Positions 23,836 through 32,953 of a DNA stretch of 43,730 bases are shown here, in pieces. Made by a program: the position numbers and the translations under genes. Below the pieces are notes generated by a model. That model saw only the letters and a program-made list of their open reading frames with translations, had not been told where the DNA came from and ran no database searches. The DNA is from CAYZUC01 sp964481705. Lineage in GTDB: Bacteria; Bacillota; Clostridia; Lachnospirales; Lachnospiraceae. The stretch's first letter is position 1; every line of letters starts with the position of its first letter. The stretch spans positions 1-43,730 of the forward strand of contig CAYZUC010000014.1 of assembly GCA_964481705.1 (NCBI GenBank), written 5' to 3'.

Positions 23836-25917
23836 ATGGGGTCAACAAAGATTGAAGAGAAATATCACATGAAGCCGTTAAATGAAATAAGCGGTTTTCA
23901 CGTGCGTCCGGGATTTTATGAGATTAATGGTGCTACGGCGATACCGGGTGGTGTGAATTTTACGATTCACTCTCATCAGGCTACCACCTGCGTTCTGCTG
24001 CTGTTTCACAGGGAAGAAAGCAAGCCATATGCGAAGCTCCGTTTTCCTGATCATTACCGTATCGGTAACGTTTTTTCCATGATTGTTTTTGAACTGGATA
24101 TTGAGGACTTTGAGTATGCGTATAGCTTAGATGGACCGAATGAGCCGGAAAAGGGAATTCTTTTTGATAAGAGGAAGGAGCTTCTGGATCCTTATGCACG
24201 TGCAGTTACCGGTCAGAGTGTATGGGGAAAAAAGGTTCCGGGCTCAGAGCGTAAATATAAGGCACGTGTAGTACGTGATGATTTTGACTGGGGAGATATT
24301 GCTCAGCCTTTACTTCCGTTGGATGAGCTGGTTATTTATGAGATGCATGTGCGTGGATTTACACAGGACGAATCTTCCGGGATCACGTGCCGTGGTACCT
24401 TCGAGGGGATTATGCAGAAGGTGGAGTATCTCAAGGAGCTTGGAGTTACGGCCGTGGAGCTGATGCCGGTCTTTGAATTTGATGAAATGCGTGACCACAG
24501 AGTCTATGAGGGCAAGGACCTCGTGGATTACTGGGGCTATAATACAGTCAGTTTTTTTGCGCCCAATACGAGCTACAGCTATAGTAAGGAATTCAATCGT
24601 GAAGGTATTGAGCTGAAAAGGATGATCAAGCTGCTAAATGAAAATGGGATAGAGGTCATTTTGGATGTTGTGTTTAACCATACAGCAGAGGGAAATGAAA
24701 ATGGTCCATTTTTTTCGTTTAAAGGAATCGATAATAACATATACTATATGCTGACTCCTGATGGATACTATTATAATTTCAGCGGGTGCGGTAATACGAT
24801 GAATTGCAATCATCCGATTGTACAGGATATGATTCTCGAGTGTCTGCGTTACTGGGTGACTGCGTATCGCGTGGATGGTTTCCGATTTGACCTTGCGAGC
24901 ATTCTTGGTAGAAATGAGGACGGATCGCCGATGAGCAAGCCACCACTGTTGCAAAGCCTTGCTTTTGACCCGATTCTCGGTAATGTGAAGCTGATAGCCG
25001 AAGCCTGGGATGCTGGTGGACTCTACCAGGTGGGTACCTTCCCGGCTTGGAACCGCTGGATGGAGTGGAATGGACGTTATCGTGATGATTTGCGTGCTTT
25101 TCTCAAGGGTGACAATGGCAAAATTCGGGCCGCTCTCGAGCGAATTGCCGGTTCGACCGATATTTATCAGCCGGAGAACAGGGGAAACTATGCATCGATC
25201 AATTTTTTGACCTGTCACGATGGTTTTACGCTGCATGATTTGTATACCTATAATGAAAAACACAATGAGGCAAATGGATGGAATAATACCGATGGTACGA
25301 ATGATAATCTGAGCTGGAATTGTGGTGTGGAAGGTGAGACAGAGAATCAGGAAATTAATGATTTGCGCAAGCGCATGGTACGAAATGCATGTGCTGTTCT
25401 GATGAGCAGCCGTGGGATTCCCATGTTCTTGGCGGGTGATGAATTTGGGAACACGCAATTTGGCAATAACAATCCGTATTGTCAGGACAATATCATTTCC
25501 TGGCTTGACTGGAAGCTTCTGGAGCAAAACCGTGAGCTGTTTGAGTTCTTTAAGTATATGATTGCATTCCGTAAAAAGCACGATACCATTCGTAAGAAAA
25601 CAGCTCCCTGCAGCTTTGGTTTTCCGGAGGTGAGCTTCCACGGAAGTAAGGCTTGGGAAGTTGACTGCGGAGATGATTCCCATTACGGTGGAGTGATGTT
25701 TGCCGGAAAGACGCGTGGGCGTGACGATGTGGTCTATGTAGCAATCAATACGTTCTGGGAGACGATCACGATTGCCCTGCCGGGATTGCCGGCTGGCCAT
25801 AAGTGGGAGGTTATGGTGGATACCTCGATTCCTTCAGGAATTGAGAAGCGAGATCATCTGATCCACGAGACAACGGAGATTGGACCGAGGTCAATCATGA
25901 TTATGGTGGCCAGATAG
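23836..25917 (+). CDS. glgX: Glycogen debranching enzyme, isoamylase type (GlgX-like)
   Basis: A 693-residue GH13 enzyme that hydrolyses alpha-1,6 branches of glycogen or starch-derived dextrins. An N-terminal CBM48-like domain (about 20-130) precedes the barrel. Catalytic residues are Asp352 in GFRFDLAS, Glu389 in LIAEAWDAGG and Asp462 in TCHDGFTL. YEMHVRGFTQ and VVFNHTAEGNENGP are the other conserved regions. No signal peptide is seen, so it acts inside the cell. ATG 23836 follows GAGGAGGGG at 23823-23831; ATG 23869 is an alternative. The nfo stop is 11 nt before this start, so the two may be cotranscribed. A pullulanase-type specificity cannot be excluded. Confidence 0.93.
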   Translation: MGSTKIEEKYHMKPLNEISGFHVRPGFYEINGATAIPGGVNFTIHSHQATTCVLLLFHREESKPYAKLRFPDHYRIGNVFSMIVFELDIEDFEYAYSLDGPNEPEKGILFDKRKELLDPYARAVTGQSVWGKKVPGSERKYKARVVRDDFDWGDIAQPLLPLDELVIYEMHVRGFTQDESSGITCRGTFEGIMQKVEYLKELGVTAVELMPVFEFDEMRDHRVYEGKDLVDYWGYNTVSFFAPNTSYSYSKEFNREGIELKRMIKLLNENGIEVILDVVFNHTAEGNENGPFFSFKGIDNNIYYMLTPDGYYYNFSGCGNTMNCNHPIVQDMILECLRYWVTAYRVDGFRFDLASILGRNEDGSPMSKPPLLQSLAFDPILGNVKLIAEAWDAGGLYQVGTFPAWNRWMEWNGRYRDDLRAFLKGDNGKIRAALERIAGSTDIYQPENRGNYASINFLTCHDGFTLHDLYTYNEKHNEANGWNNTDGTNDNLSWNCGVEGETENQEINDLRKRMVRNACAVLMSSRGIPMFLAGDEFGNTQFGNNNPYCQDNIISWLDWKLLEQNRELFEFFKYMIAFRKKHDTIRKKTAPCSFGFPEVSFHGSKAWEVDCGDDSHYGGVMFAGKTRGRDDVVYVAINTFWETITIALPGLPAGHKWEVMVDTSIPSGIEKRDHLIHETTEIGPRSIMIMVAR

Positions 25918-25995
25918 AGGAATCAAGCAGAGGACAAGACAATTTGCTTCACACAAGTTTAGGATGCGCGAAAGGCGCAGGAAAAGGGGTAGATT

Positions 25996-27036
25996 ATGAA
26001 TCTAATTAGTTTCTATGATGCGAAACCTTATGATAAAGAGTTTTTTGAAGCAGAGCGAAAGAAATATCCGGACATGGAGATTCTGTACCATGAGGAGAAA
26101 TTGAACCGTAAGACGGCAGTTTTTGCTAAGGGTTCGGATGTGGTGTGTGCATTTGTCAATGATGATTTAAGCGAAAGCACGTTGGAAGTATTGGATGAGC
26201 TGAATATCCGTATGGTTGCGATGCGGTGTGCAGGCTACAATAATATCGATTTTAAGTATGCGTACGAAAAAATTCATGTTGCACGTGTGCCGGCCTACTC
26301 TCCTTATGCAGTTGCGGAGCATGCAATGGCTATGCTTTTGACACTGAACCGCAAGCTTCATCGTGCCTACAATCGTGTACGTGAGTATAATTTTAGTTTA
26401 AATGGTCTCACGGGCTTTGATGTACATGGAAAAACAGTCGGTGTAATCGGAACCGGAAAGATTGGAAGAACATTCATCGATATTTGTAGGGGATTTGGGG
26501 TAGAAATCATTGCTTATGATTTGTATCCGGCAAAGGATAGTGGGATAACATATGTTACTTTAGACGAGCTCTTTGAACGTTCCGATATAATATCCTTACA
26601 TTGCCCATTATCGAAGGAAACACACCATATGATCGATGCGGAGGCAATTGCAAAAATGAAGGAAGGCGTTTTTATTGTCAATACGTCTCGTGGCGCATTG
26701 ATTGATAGTGAAGCGCTGGTGGAAGGAATCAAGAGCCGAAAGGTTGGTGCCGCTGCTCTTGATGTATATGAGGAGGAAGCAGACCTCTTTTATGAGGATA
26801 ACAGTAATACCATCGTTCAGGACGATGTCATTGCGCGGCTCATCTCTCTGCCCAATGATCTGGTGACTTCGCATCAGGCATTCCTGACAAAAGAAGCGCT
26901 GTCCAATATTGCAGAGACAACGCTTAAAAATATCGATAGTTATTTAAAAGGCGAATTCATGGAAAATGAGATTTGCTACCACTGTAACAAGGAGAAAGCG
27001 GCTTGCTGCCATAGTAACGGAAAACGCTGCTTTTGA
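25996..27036 (+). CDS. D-lactate dehydrogenase (2-hydroxyacid dehydrogenase family) with Cys-rich tail
   Basis: A 346-residue NAD-dependent D-2-hydroxyacid dehydrogenase, probably reducing pyruvate to D-lactate in fermentation. The Rossmann motif is VIGTGKIGRTF (Gly152-Gly157). The catalytic set is Arg232 in NTSRGALID, Glu near 259-261 in DVYEEEAD and His293 in TSHQAFLTKEAL. The usual family end is near residue 321; after it comes an extra stretch, ENEICYHCNKEKAACC..., ending in RCF, with Cys at 327, 330, 337, 338 and 345 and two His. This tail looks like a metal or redox site and is not part of the normal enzyme. ATG 25996 follows AAAAGGGG at 25982-25989. D-lactate specificity is likely but not certain. 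Confidence 0.9.
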   Translation: MNLISFYDAKPYDKEFFEAERKKYPDMEILYHEEKLNRKTAVFAKGSDVVCAFVNDDLSESTLEVLDELNIRMVAMRCAGYNNIDFKYAYEKIHVARVPAYSPYAVAEHAMAMLLTLNRKLHRAYNRVREYNFSLNGLTGFDVHGKTVGVIGTGKIGRTFIDICRGFGVEIIAYDLYPAKDSGITYVTLDELFERSDIISLHCPLSKETHHMIDAEAIAKMKEGVFIVNTSRGALIDSEALVEGIKSRKVGAAALDVYEEEADLFYEDNSNTIVQDDVIARLISLPNDLVTSHQAFLTKEALSNIAETTLKNIDSYLKGEFMENEICYHCNKEKAACCHSNGKRCF

Positions 27037-27045
27037 GTGAAGGAG

Positions 27046-27741
27046 TTAGCTGCACAAGTCTCGGACCACCTCTGAGGCAATGATAAGACCTGCAACGGAT
27101 GGCACAAAAGCAGTACTTCCGGGAACGCGTTCGCCGTCCTCTGTTAGAGGAACTTTTATGGCGGCCTCTGTGGAATACACTACTTTCAGATGCTTAATGC
27201 CACGTTTCTTCAATTCATGTCGCATCACTTTGGCCAGTGGACACATTTGAGTTTTATAGATATCCGTGACTGTGAATTTAGTGGGATCAAGCTTGTTTCC
27301 TGCGCCCATACAGCTGATGATCTTCGTACCGGCGGCTTCGCAGCGCATCACCAGTTCGATCTTCGCAGTTACCGTATCCACAGCATCCACCACATAATCG
27401 TATTGTTCAAAAGGAAACGTATCTGCGTTCTCTGGCAAAAAGAAACAATTATGTGTATGAACCTTGGTTTCCGGACAGATATCGTGGATACGTTCTGACA
27501 TAACATCTGTTTTTTTACGACCGACGGTTGAATGAAGGGCGATAATCTGGCGATTCAGATTAGTCAGTGACACAACATCCTTATCAATCAGATCCAAAGT
27601 CCCCACACCTGATCGGGCGAGGGCTTCTATGGTATATCCGCCAACCCCACCCACACCAAATACGGCAACGCGTGCGTTTCTGAGCCGTTCTAATCCATCT
27701 TCCCCTAATAATAGACCTGTTCTTTCAAATTGGTTTTCCAT
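27046..27741 (-). CDS. tcdA: tRNA threonylcarbamoyladenosine dehydratase (TcdA/CsdL family)
   Basis: A 231-residue ThiF/E1-like protein that makes cyclic t6A at position 37 of ANN-decoding tRNAs. The ATP-binding loop VFGVGGVGGYTIEALARSG is near residues 28-46, followed by DKDVVSLTNLNRQ and RKKTDVMSERI. The TcdA-type C-terminal half is seen in VRDLCS, GSTAFVPSVAGLIIAS and the MGAGNKLDP block. The start is the ATG of MENQFERTG, behind AAGGGAGAAG on the minus strand; an upstream TTG is less likely. It converges with the D-lactate dehydrogenase gene, 9 bp apart, and no terminator hairpin separates them. Confidence 0.92.
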   Translation of the reverse strand: MENQFERTGLLLGEDGLERLRNARVAVFGVGGVGGYTIEALARSGVGTLDLIDKDVVSLTNLNRQIIALHSTVGRKKTDVMSERIHDICPETKVHTHNCFFLPENADTFPFEQYDYVVDAVDTVTAKIELVMRCEAAGTKIISCMGAGNKLDPTKFTVTDIYKTQMCPLAKVMRHELKKRGIKHLKVVYSTEAAIKVPLTEDGERVPGSTAFVPSVAGLIIASEVVRDLCS

Positions 27742-27802
27742 ATGCTTCTCCCTTAAACCTCTCAAGCTGGTAATTCATAATGCAGCTTAAGTATAAACGG
27801 GA

Positions 27803-29635
27803 TTATCTTTTGTGTAAATCCTTTTCCTCCGTATCCTTATCTATAGATGCAGTGATATGCTCGCGTATAATTGGAAATGGCGCGGGTCCAACCTCGAGCA
27901 AGGAACGGTGAAAATCCATGAGCTGGAAGTCTTTGGACTTTTGCAGTTTGACTTCGTTCCGCAGCTGTAGGATTTCGAGATATCCGACATAGTATTTCAG
28001 ATAGATGCCGGGTTCCTCTGAGATGTATTCATAGATACCGCGTGCAGTCTCCGTATCCGTAATGCCAAAACGAGCCAGATTTTGAATGACATCCGCTTCG
28101 CTAAGTCCGTCATAATGGATACCAATATCAAGTAAGGAAAAGAGACATAACTGAATCAGATGATTAAGCCTTTCGATACTAAGTTCCGCTGAGATTTTTC
28201 CGGAATCCGTATTCACGGCTTTGTCTGTGCTTGCATCAAACAGTCGATACGAATACATCTCGACATACAATGCCCATCCTTCTGTATAGCCGCCGAAATT
28301 CAGCAGGCTTCGCAAGGGATCGGTATGCAGGCGATTATAGTAATTGGTCTGGTAGAGATGCCCGGGATATCCCTCGTGTGCCAGTGTCGTATAGAGACTT
28401 AGGGGAGAATAGGATAGCTTTGGATTTATGTATATGACATTGGTGTCAGTACCATCAATAGTCGGAGTCATGTAAAAGGCGGGACTCATAAAATCCTGCA
28501 ATTCTTCCTCCACATATTTGATATCGTATTCGGTGTCTGGGAGTGAGGGAAAATCAGTGGCAATCTTTTGCTTTAGGTCCTCGAGCATTCGTTCCGGCTC
28601 CTGACCAAATCGTTCTCCTGCAGTGTTTGCCGGCATTAGGGATTCACCGCTCATTAATTCGTGATATGCCATATACTGATCCGTGAATTGTAGCTGCATC
28701 CACTTTTTCAATTCCGGAATCGTCTTATCAGAACCGGTCTCATCTCGTATGAGCATCTGGTAGTATTCCCGTCCATTTGGATACGTACAAAGAGCCATGC
28801 TTCGTGGTGCTGTGTCCTTCAGCTCATTCATGGCAAGGACCAGTTCCTCATAGGCGGGGACGACGTGATTCTTGAGTGCAGATTGATTCTTCTGTGAGTA
28901 GTCTTTCTTTTCGGTTTCATTCAAGAAGGATAGTTCTTTGAGTCTCCGGTCAAAGGAGGTCACCAGAAAATCATCGGCGAGGAAAGATTCACATTGCTCC
29001 ACAACGTTACGACACGCAAAGTCAGACATACAGAGCTCGTTTTGTGCCCGTACCTTCTCGAACCTTATAGCCTCTGCAAAGTAGATATCAAGAGAGGACA
29101 GCAACTCCAGGTAATCCTCAATATCCTGTTTGCCTCGGAATTCGTATTCAGCCAGTACAATGGGCAGCTGCGATTGTATGCCCTGTCCGGGAGAGAAAAT
29201 CTCTGGGTACAGATAGTAATCAAGCATTTCGTAGCGATTTCCCAGATAGTACGACAGGATATCGTAGGTGAGTTGATTTTCTTTATTTAACAGGGGATGT
29301 TCGAGTCCGCGTAGCGTTGTAGTCAGATTTTCAATGCTTACTGCTTCGTGGATACAGTTTTTCTCGGAAATGGATCCCAGTGTTTTCTCATATTCGCGAA
29401 TCCCGTATTTGCGTGGGTCCGAGAGCGTGTAATGGAGCGTTAATGCGTTAGAAGCGACTTCACTTTTGAACAATTCCTTTGTAAAAGAACGGAATCGAAG
29501 ATTGGGTGCGGCATATTTATATGCCATAGAACCAGCGAAAACAATCATAACCATCAAAACGGTTACAAGCAACCATGCTCTTGGTCGAATTACGTCCTTG
29601 AAAACACCGGAAATTACTTGTTTCTTATTTTTCAT
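27803..29635 (-). CDS. Membrane-anchored DUF885 family protein (putative metallopeptidase)
   Basis: A 610-residue protein with one N-terminal membrane helix (about residues 18-39) and a large extracytoplasmic domain. The DUF885 signature TLAHEGYPGHLYQ lies near residue 425, with two His and a Glu that could bind zinc; FGGYTEGWALYVE near 455 and the C-terminal GYLEILQLR and FHRSLLEVGPAPFPII segments are also typical. Members are thought to be metallopeptidases, but the substrate is unknown. The start at 29635 has a weak GAGG site. It is divergent from metG, with 142 bp between the two start codons. Confidence 0.85.
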   Translation of the reverse strand: MKNKKQVISGVFKDVIRPRAWLLVTVLMVMIVFAGSMAYKYAAPNLRFRSFTKELFKSEVASNALTLHYTLSDPRKYGIREYEKTLGSISEKNCIHEAVSIENLTTTLRGLEHPLLNKENQLTYDILSYYLGNRYEMLDYYLYPEIFSPGQGIQSQLPIVLAEYEFRGKQDIEDYLELLSSLDIYFAEAIRFEKVRAQNELCMSDFACRNVVEQCESFLADDFLVTSFDRRLKELSFLNETEKKDYSQKNQSALKNHVVPAYEELVLAMNELKDTAPRSMALCTYPNGREYYQMLIRDETGSDKTIPELKKWMQLQFTDQYMAYHELMSGESLMPANTAGERFGQEPERMLEDLKQKIATDFPSLPDTEYDIKYVEEELQDFMSPAFYMTPTIDGTDTNVIYINPKLSYSPLSLYTTLAHEGYPGHLYQTNYYNRLHTDPLRSLLNFGGYTEGWALYVEMYSYRLFDASTDKAVNTDSGKISAELSIERLNHLIQLCLFSLLDIGIHYDGLSEADVIQNLARFGITDTETARGIYEYISEEPGIYLKYYVGYLEILQLRNEVKLQKSKDFQLMDFHRSLLEVGPAPFPIIREHITASIDKDTEEKDLHKR

Positions 29636-29777
29636 AATGCCTCGAAAAGTTGGCTTATGCTACTATATGAATAGTTGACTTTAAAATATACCTGTGATAG
29701 GCTAACTACATATATTTTGATTCGTGTCGACAGGCATGAATACGGAGATAAAGAGTTTTTCGGAATGGAGATTTGAT

Positions 29778-31757
29778 ATGAACAAAGGAAACTATTATAT
29801 TACAACAGCAATTACTTATACCTCGGGAAAGCCACATATTGGAAATACCTACGAGATTGTTCTGGCAGACAGCATTGCCAGATTTAAAAGACAGGAAGGC
29901 TATGATGTTTTTTTTCAGACCGGTTCTGACGAGCATGGTCAGAAAATCGAGCTGAAGGCAGAGGAAGCAGGCATTACACCTAAGGAATTCGTAGATAATG
30001 TATCCGATGAGATCAAGCGCATCTGGAATTTGATGGATACTTCCTATGACAAGTTCATCCGTACGACGGATGCAGATCACGAAAAAGAGGTACAGAAGAT
30101 TTTTAAGAAATTATACGATCAGGGCGATATCTACAAGGGCTCCTACGAGGGTATGTATTGTACTCCTTGCGAGTCTTTCTGGACAGAGTCTCAGCTTGTG
30201 GACGGAAAATGTCCCGACTGTGGTCGTGAGGTAAAGCCTGCGAAGGAAGAAGCTTATTTCTTTAAAATGAGTAAATATGCTGACAGACTGATCGAGCACA
30301 TCAATTCACATCCGGAATTTATTCAGCCGGTATCCAGAAAAAATGAGATGATGAACAATTTCCTGCTTCCTGGTTTACAGGATCTTTGTGTATCAAGATC
30401 TTCTTTCAAATGGGGGATTCCCGTAGATTTTGATGACCGTCATGTTGTTTATGTATGGCTTGATGCGTTGACAAACTATATTACCGGTGTTGGATATCAC
30501 TGTGATGGGGACAGCACAGACCAGTATAAGAAATTATGGCCGGCAAACCTTCATTTGATTGGTAAGGACATCATTCGTTTCCATACGATTTATTGGCCTA
30601 TTTTCCTGATGGCACTCGGAGAGCCGCTTCCACAGCAGATTTTTGGACATCCATGGTTGCTGATGGGCGATGGCAAAATGAGCAAGTCGAAGGGCAATGT
30701 TCTTTATGCAGATGACCTGGTGGATGTATTTGGTGTTGACGCAGTACGTTATTTTGTTCTGCATGAGATTCCTTTTGATAATGACGGTAATATTACCTGG
30801 GAGCTCCTTGTTGAGCGTATCAATTCCGATCTTGCCAACACACTGGGCAACCTCGTAAATCGTACGATTTCCATGAGTAACAAATACTTTGGTGGTATTG
30901 TGGAGAACAAGGGCGTTGAAGAAGCGGTTGATGAGGATTTGAAGGCGGTTGTAACTTCGACCCGCGATAAGGTCATTGCCAAAATGGATCAGCTTCGTGT
31001 AGCCGATGCACTGACTGAGATTTTCACTCTCTTTAAGAGATGTAACAAATATATCGATGAGACAGAGCCTTGGGTATTGGCTAAGGATGAGGCAAAATCC
31101 GACCGCCTTGCTACGGTACTTTACAACTTAGTAGAGAGTATTTCCGTAGGTACCGGTCTATTGTCTGCATTTATGCCTTCCACGGCAAGTAAGATTCTTG
31201 CGCAATTAGGTGGCAGCGAGCGTACGATGGAAGAGCTCAATCAATACGGATTATACAAGTCCGGCACAAAGGTTACTGACAAGCCTGAGATTTTATTTGC
31301 CCGTCTTGACCTGAAAGAGGTTTTGGAAAAAGCAGAACAGATTAAGCAGGCGCAGATTGCTGAAGCACAGGCAGAATCGGGAGAGACAGCAGATTCTTCC
31401 GCAGAACCGGTTATCGATATTGAGCCAAAAGCCGAAATAACATTTGATGATTTTGAGAAAATGCAGTTCCAGGTTGGTGAGATTATTGCCTGCGAAGAAG
31501 TGAAGAAATCCAAGAAGCTTCTTTGCTCTCAGGTAAAAATCGGTAATCAGGTGAAACAGATTGTATCGGGTATCAAAATGCATTATACTGCTGAGGAGAT
31601 GGTTGGTAAGAAGGTTATGGTTTTGGTGAACTTGAAGCCGGCGACTCTGGCAGGTGTACTTTCCGAAGGTATGCTGCTTTGTGCAGAAGATGAAAATGGT
31701 GTCCTTTCCTTGATGACACCGGAGAGACCGATGCCGGCAGGAGCAGAAATCTGCTAA
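29778..31757 (+). CDS. metG: Methionyl-tRNA synthetase
   Basis: A 659-residue class I synthetase that charges tRNA-Met. The HIGH-type site is GKPHIGNTYE (residues 16-25) and the KMSKSKG loop is near 300. One zinc knuckle is present with CTPC and CPDC pairs at about 127-148. The anticodon-binding helical domain follows. A Ala/Glu-rich linker (about 525-550) leads to a C-terminal tRNA-binding OB-fold domain, with MQFQVGEIIACEEVKKSKKLL. ATG 29778 with TGGAG at 29766-29770 gives the normal N terminus; longer GTG and ATG starts upstream add residues unlike the family. The next gene starts 21 bp after the stop. Confidence 0.97.
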   Translation: MNKGNYYITTAITYTSGKPHIGNTYEIVLADSIARFKRQEGYDVFFQTGSDEHGQKIELKAEEAGITPKEFVDNVSDEIKRIWNLMDTSYDKFIRTTDADHEKEVQKIFKKLYDQGDIYKGSYEGMYCTPCESFWTESQLVDGKCPDCGREVKPAKEEAYFFKMSKYADRLIEHINSHPEFIQPVSRKNEMMNNFLLPGLQDLCVSRSSFKWGIPVDFDDRHVVYVWLDALTNYITGVGYHCDGDSTDQYKKLWPANLHLIGKDIIRFHTIYWPIFLMALGEPLPQQIFGHPWLLMGDGKMSKSKGNVLYADDLVDVFGVDAVRYFVLHEIPFDNDGNITWELLVERINSDLANTLGNLVNRTISMSNKYFGGIVENKGVEEAVDEDLKAVVTSTRDKVIAKMDQLRVADALTEIFTLFKRCNKYIDETEPWVLAKDEAKSDRLATVLYNLVESISVGTGLLSAFMPSTASKILAQLGGSERTMEELNQYGLYKSGTKVTDKPEILFARLDLKEVLEKAEQIKQAQIAEAQAESGETADSSAEPVIDIEPKAEITFDDFEKMQFQVGEIIACEEVKKSKKLLCSQVKIGNQVKQIVSGIKMHYTAEEMVGKKVMVLVNLKPATLAGVLSEGMLLCAEDENGVLSLMTPERPMPAGAEIC

Positions 31758-31778
31758 TGCCCGAAAAGGGAGGCGTTT

Positions 31779-32732
31779 ATGGATAAGAAGGATGAGTTCT
31801 ATTTTGATTCCAGAGATAAAAAGACAAAAATTCACGCAGTGCGCTGGACTCCTGAGGGGGATGTGAAGTGTATACTTGTGATTGTACACGGGATGGCTGA
31901 GCACATTGAGCGATATGATGAGTTTGCACGTTTCCTAAATACAGAGGGAGTGCTGGTTGTCGGATGTGATCATTTGGGTCACGGCAAGACAGTGAATTCT
32001 AAGGAGGAGCTTGGCTATTTTTGCGAGGGAGACGCTGCGACCGTGCTTGTGCGAGATGTTCATCGTATGAAGAAGCTGGTTCAGGCAGATCATATTGGAA
32101 AGCCGATTTTTTTACTGGGTCATAGTATGGGTTCTTTGATTGCAAGGAATTATATGTTCCGTTATAGTACAGGGATTGATGGGATTATCCTGACGGGGTG
32201 TGCATGGCAGCCTGATGGGAAAGCACATTTTGCCAAGGCTTTTGCTTCGTTTCAGGCGGTTTTCTATGGCTGGAAGCACAGAAGCATGCTGCTTGACGGT
32301 ATGGTATTTCAAGGGTTTACGAAGAGAATCCGGAAGCCAATTACAAGAAAGGATTGGATTTGCTCCAACCATGATGTAGTTGATAAGTATTATGCAGATG
32401 AGTTTTGCGGTTTTCCTTTTACACTCAATGGTATTTATACGGTTGCAGAGCTGGATCTGGAAGCAAACAAGAAAGAGAATAACAATAAGATACGAAAGGA
32501 TCTGCCTGTATATTTGCTGTCCGGAGCTGAGGATCCGACCAGCGGATATGGTGCGTTCCTGGATACCATCATAAGATATTTTCAGGAAGCAGGGATGTCA
32601 GATCTCACGAAAAAGTTATATGAGAATGACCGACATGAGATTTTAAATGAAGATGATAGGTTCGTGGTATACGAGGATATTTATCATTGGATGGAAGCGA
32701 TTGTTAAGAAAAAGGCAGAAGAAACAGTATAA
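31779..32732 (+). CDS. Alpha/beta hydrolase (monoacylglycerol lipase / lysophospholipase-like)
   Basis: A 317-residue serine hydrolase of the Hydrolase_4 / S33-related group. The nucleophile Ser116 is in LLGHSMGSL, the oxyanion-side motif is VIVHGMAEHIERY (residues 34-46), and DHLGHGKT follows at 64-71. A late Asp in LSGAEDPTSG and a His in ENDRHEILNE complete the triad. No signal peptide is present. It probably cleaves acylglycerol or lysophospholipid esters; the natural substrate is not known. ATG 31779 follows AAGGGAGG at 31766-31773, 21 bp after metG. The gene ends inside the first of three 14-bp tandem repeats, which supply the stop codon. Confidence 0.9.
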   Translation: MDKKDEFYFDSRDKKTKIHAVRWTPEGDVKCILVIVHGMAEHIERYDEFARFLNTEGVLVVGCDHLGHGKTVNSKEELGYFCEGDAATVLVRDVHRMKKLVQADHIGKPIFLLGHSMGSLIARNYMFRYSTGIDGIILTGCAWQPDGKAHFAKAFASFQAVFYGWKHRSMLLDGMVFQGFTKRIRKPITRKDWICSNHDVVDKYYADEFCGFPFTLNGIYTVAELDLEANKKENNNKIRKDLPVYLLSGAEDPTSGYGAFLDTIIRYFQEAGMSDLTKKLYENDRHEILNEDDRFVVYEDIYHWMEAIVKKKAEETV

Positions 32733-32762
32733 AAGAAACAGTATAAAAGAAACAGTATAAAA
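32721..32762 (+). repeat. Three tandem copies of a 14-bp unit at the hydrolase stop codon
   Basis: GAAACAGTATAAAA is repeated exactly at 32721-32734, 32735-32748 and 32749-32762. The hydrolase stop codon TAA lies within the first unit, so the added copies are outside the gene. Slipped-strand expansion is the simple explanation. Confidence 0.95.
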
Positions 32763-32790
32763 GAAGAATAGAAGATGCATCATAAATTGC

Positions 32791-32900
32791 AAAAGAAGTG
32801 TATTTCAAATGCACAGCAAAGCTGGTAAAAGAAGTGTAATTCAAAATGCATAACAAGGTTGGTAAAAGAAGTGTATTTCAAAATGCACAGCAAAGTTGGT
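32791..32900 (+). repeat. Three tandem copies of a 36-37-bp unit before the DUF1002 gene
   Basis: Units at 32791-32826, 32827-32863 and 32864-32900 each begin AAAAGAAGTGTA and end in (C/T)TGGT. A partial fourth unit, AAAAGAG, follows. Each unit holds an imperfect inverted repeat, GTGTATTT...AAATGCAC (in unit 1 at 32798-32814). The array lies 53 bp before the DUF1002 start. No protein-like reading frame runs through it. Confidence 0.92.
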
Positions 32901-32953
32901 AAAAGAGTAATAAAAAATGTATCAGGTGAAAGAGAGATACATGGAGGAGAATT

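Noticed and set aside
24634..25800. A 388-codon open frame on the minus strand opposite the debranching enzyme gene
   Set aside because: It lies wholly within a well-supported GH13 gene, has no ribosome site and no protein family look; it is a shadow of the coding strand.
29636..29777. T-box riboswitch upstream of metG
   Set aside because: The region is only 142 bp, shared with a divergent gene, and shows no T-box sequence or long terminator stem.
32791..32900. Tandem repeats considered as a CRISPR array
   Set aside because: The units are directly adjacent with no unique spacers and there are no cas genes.
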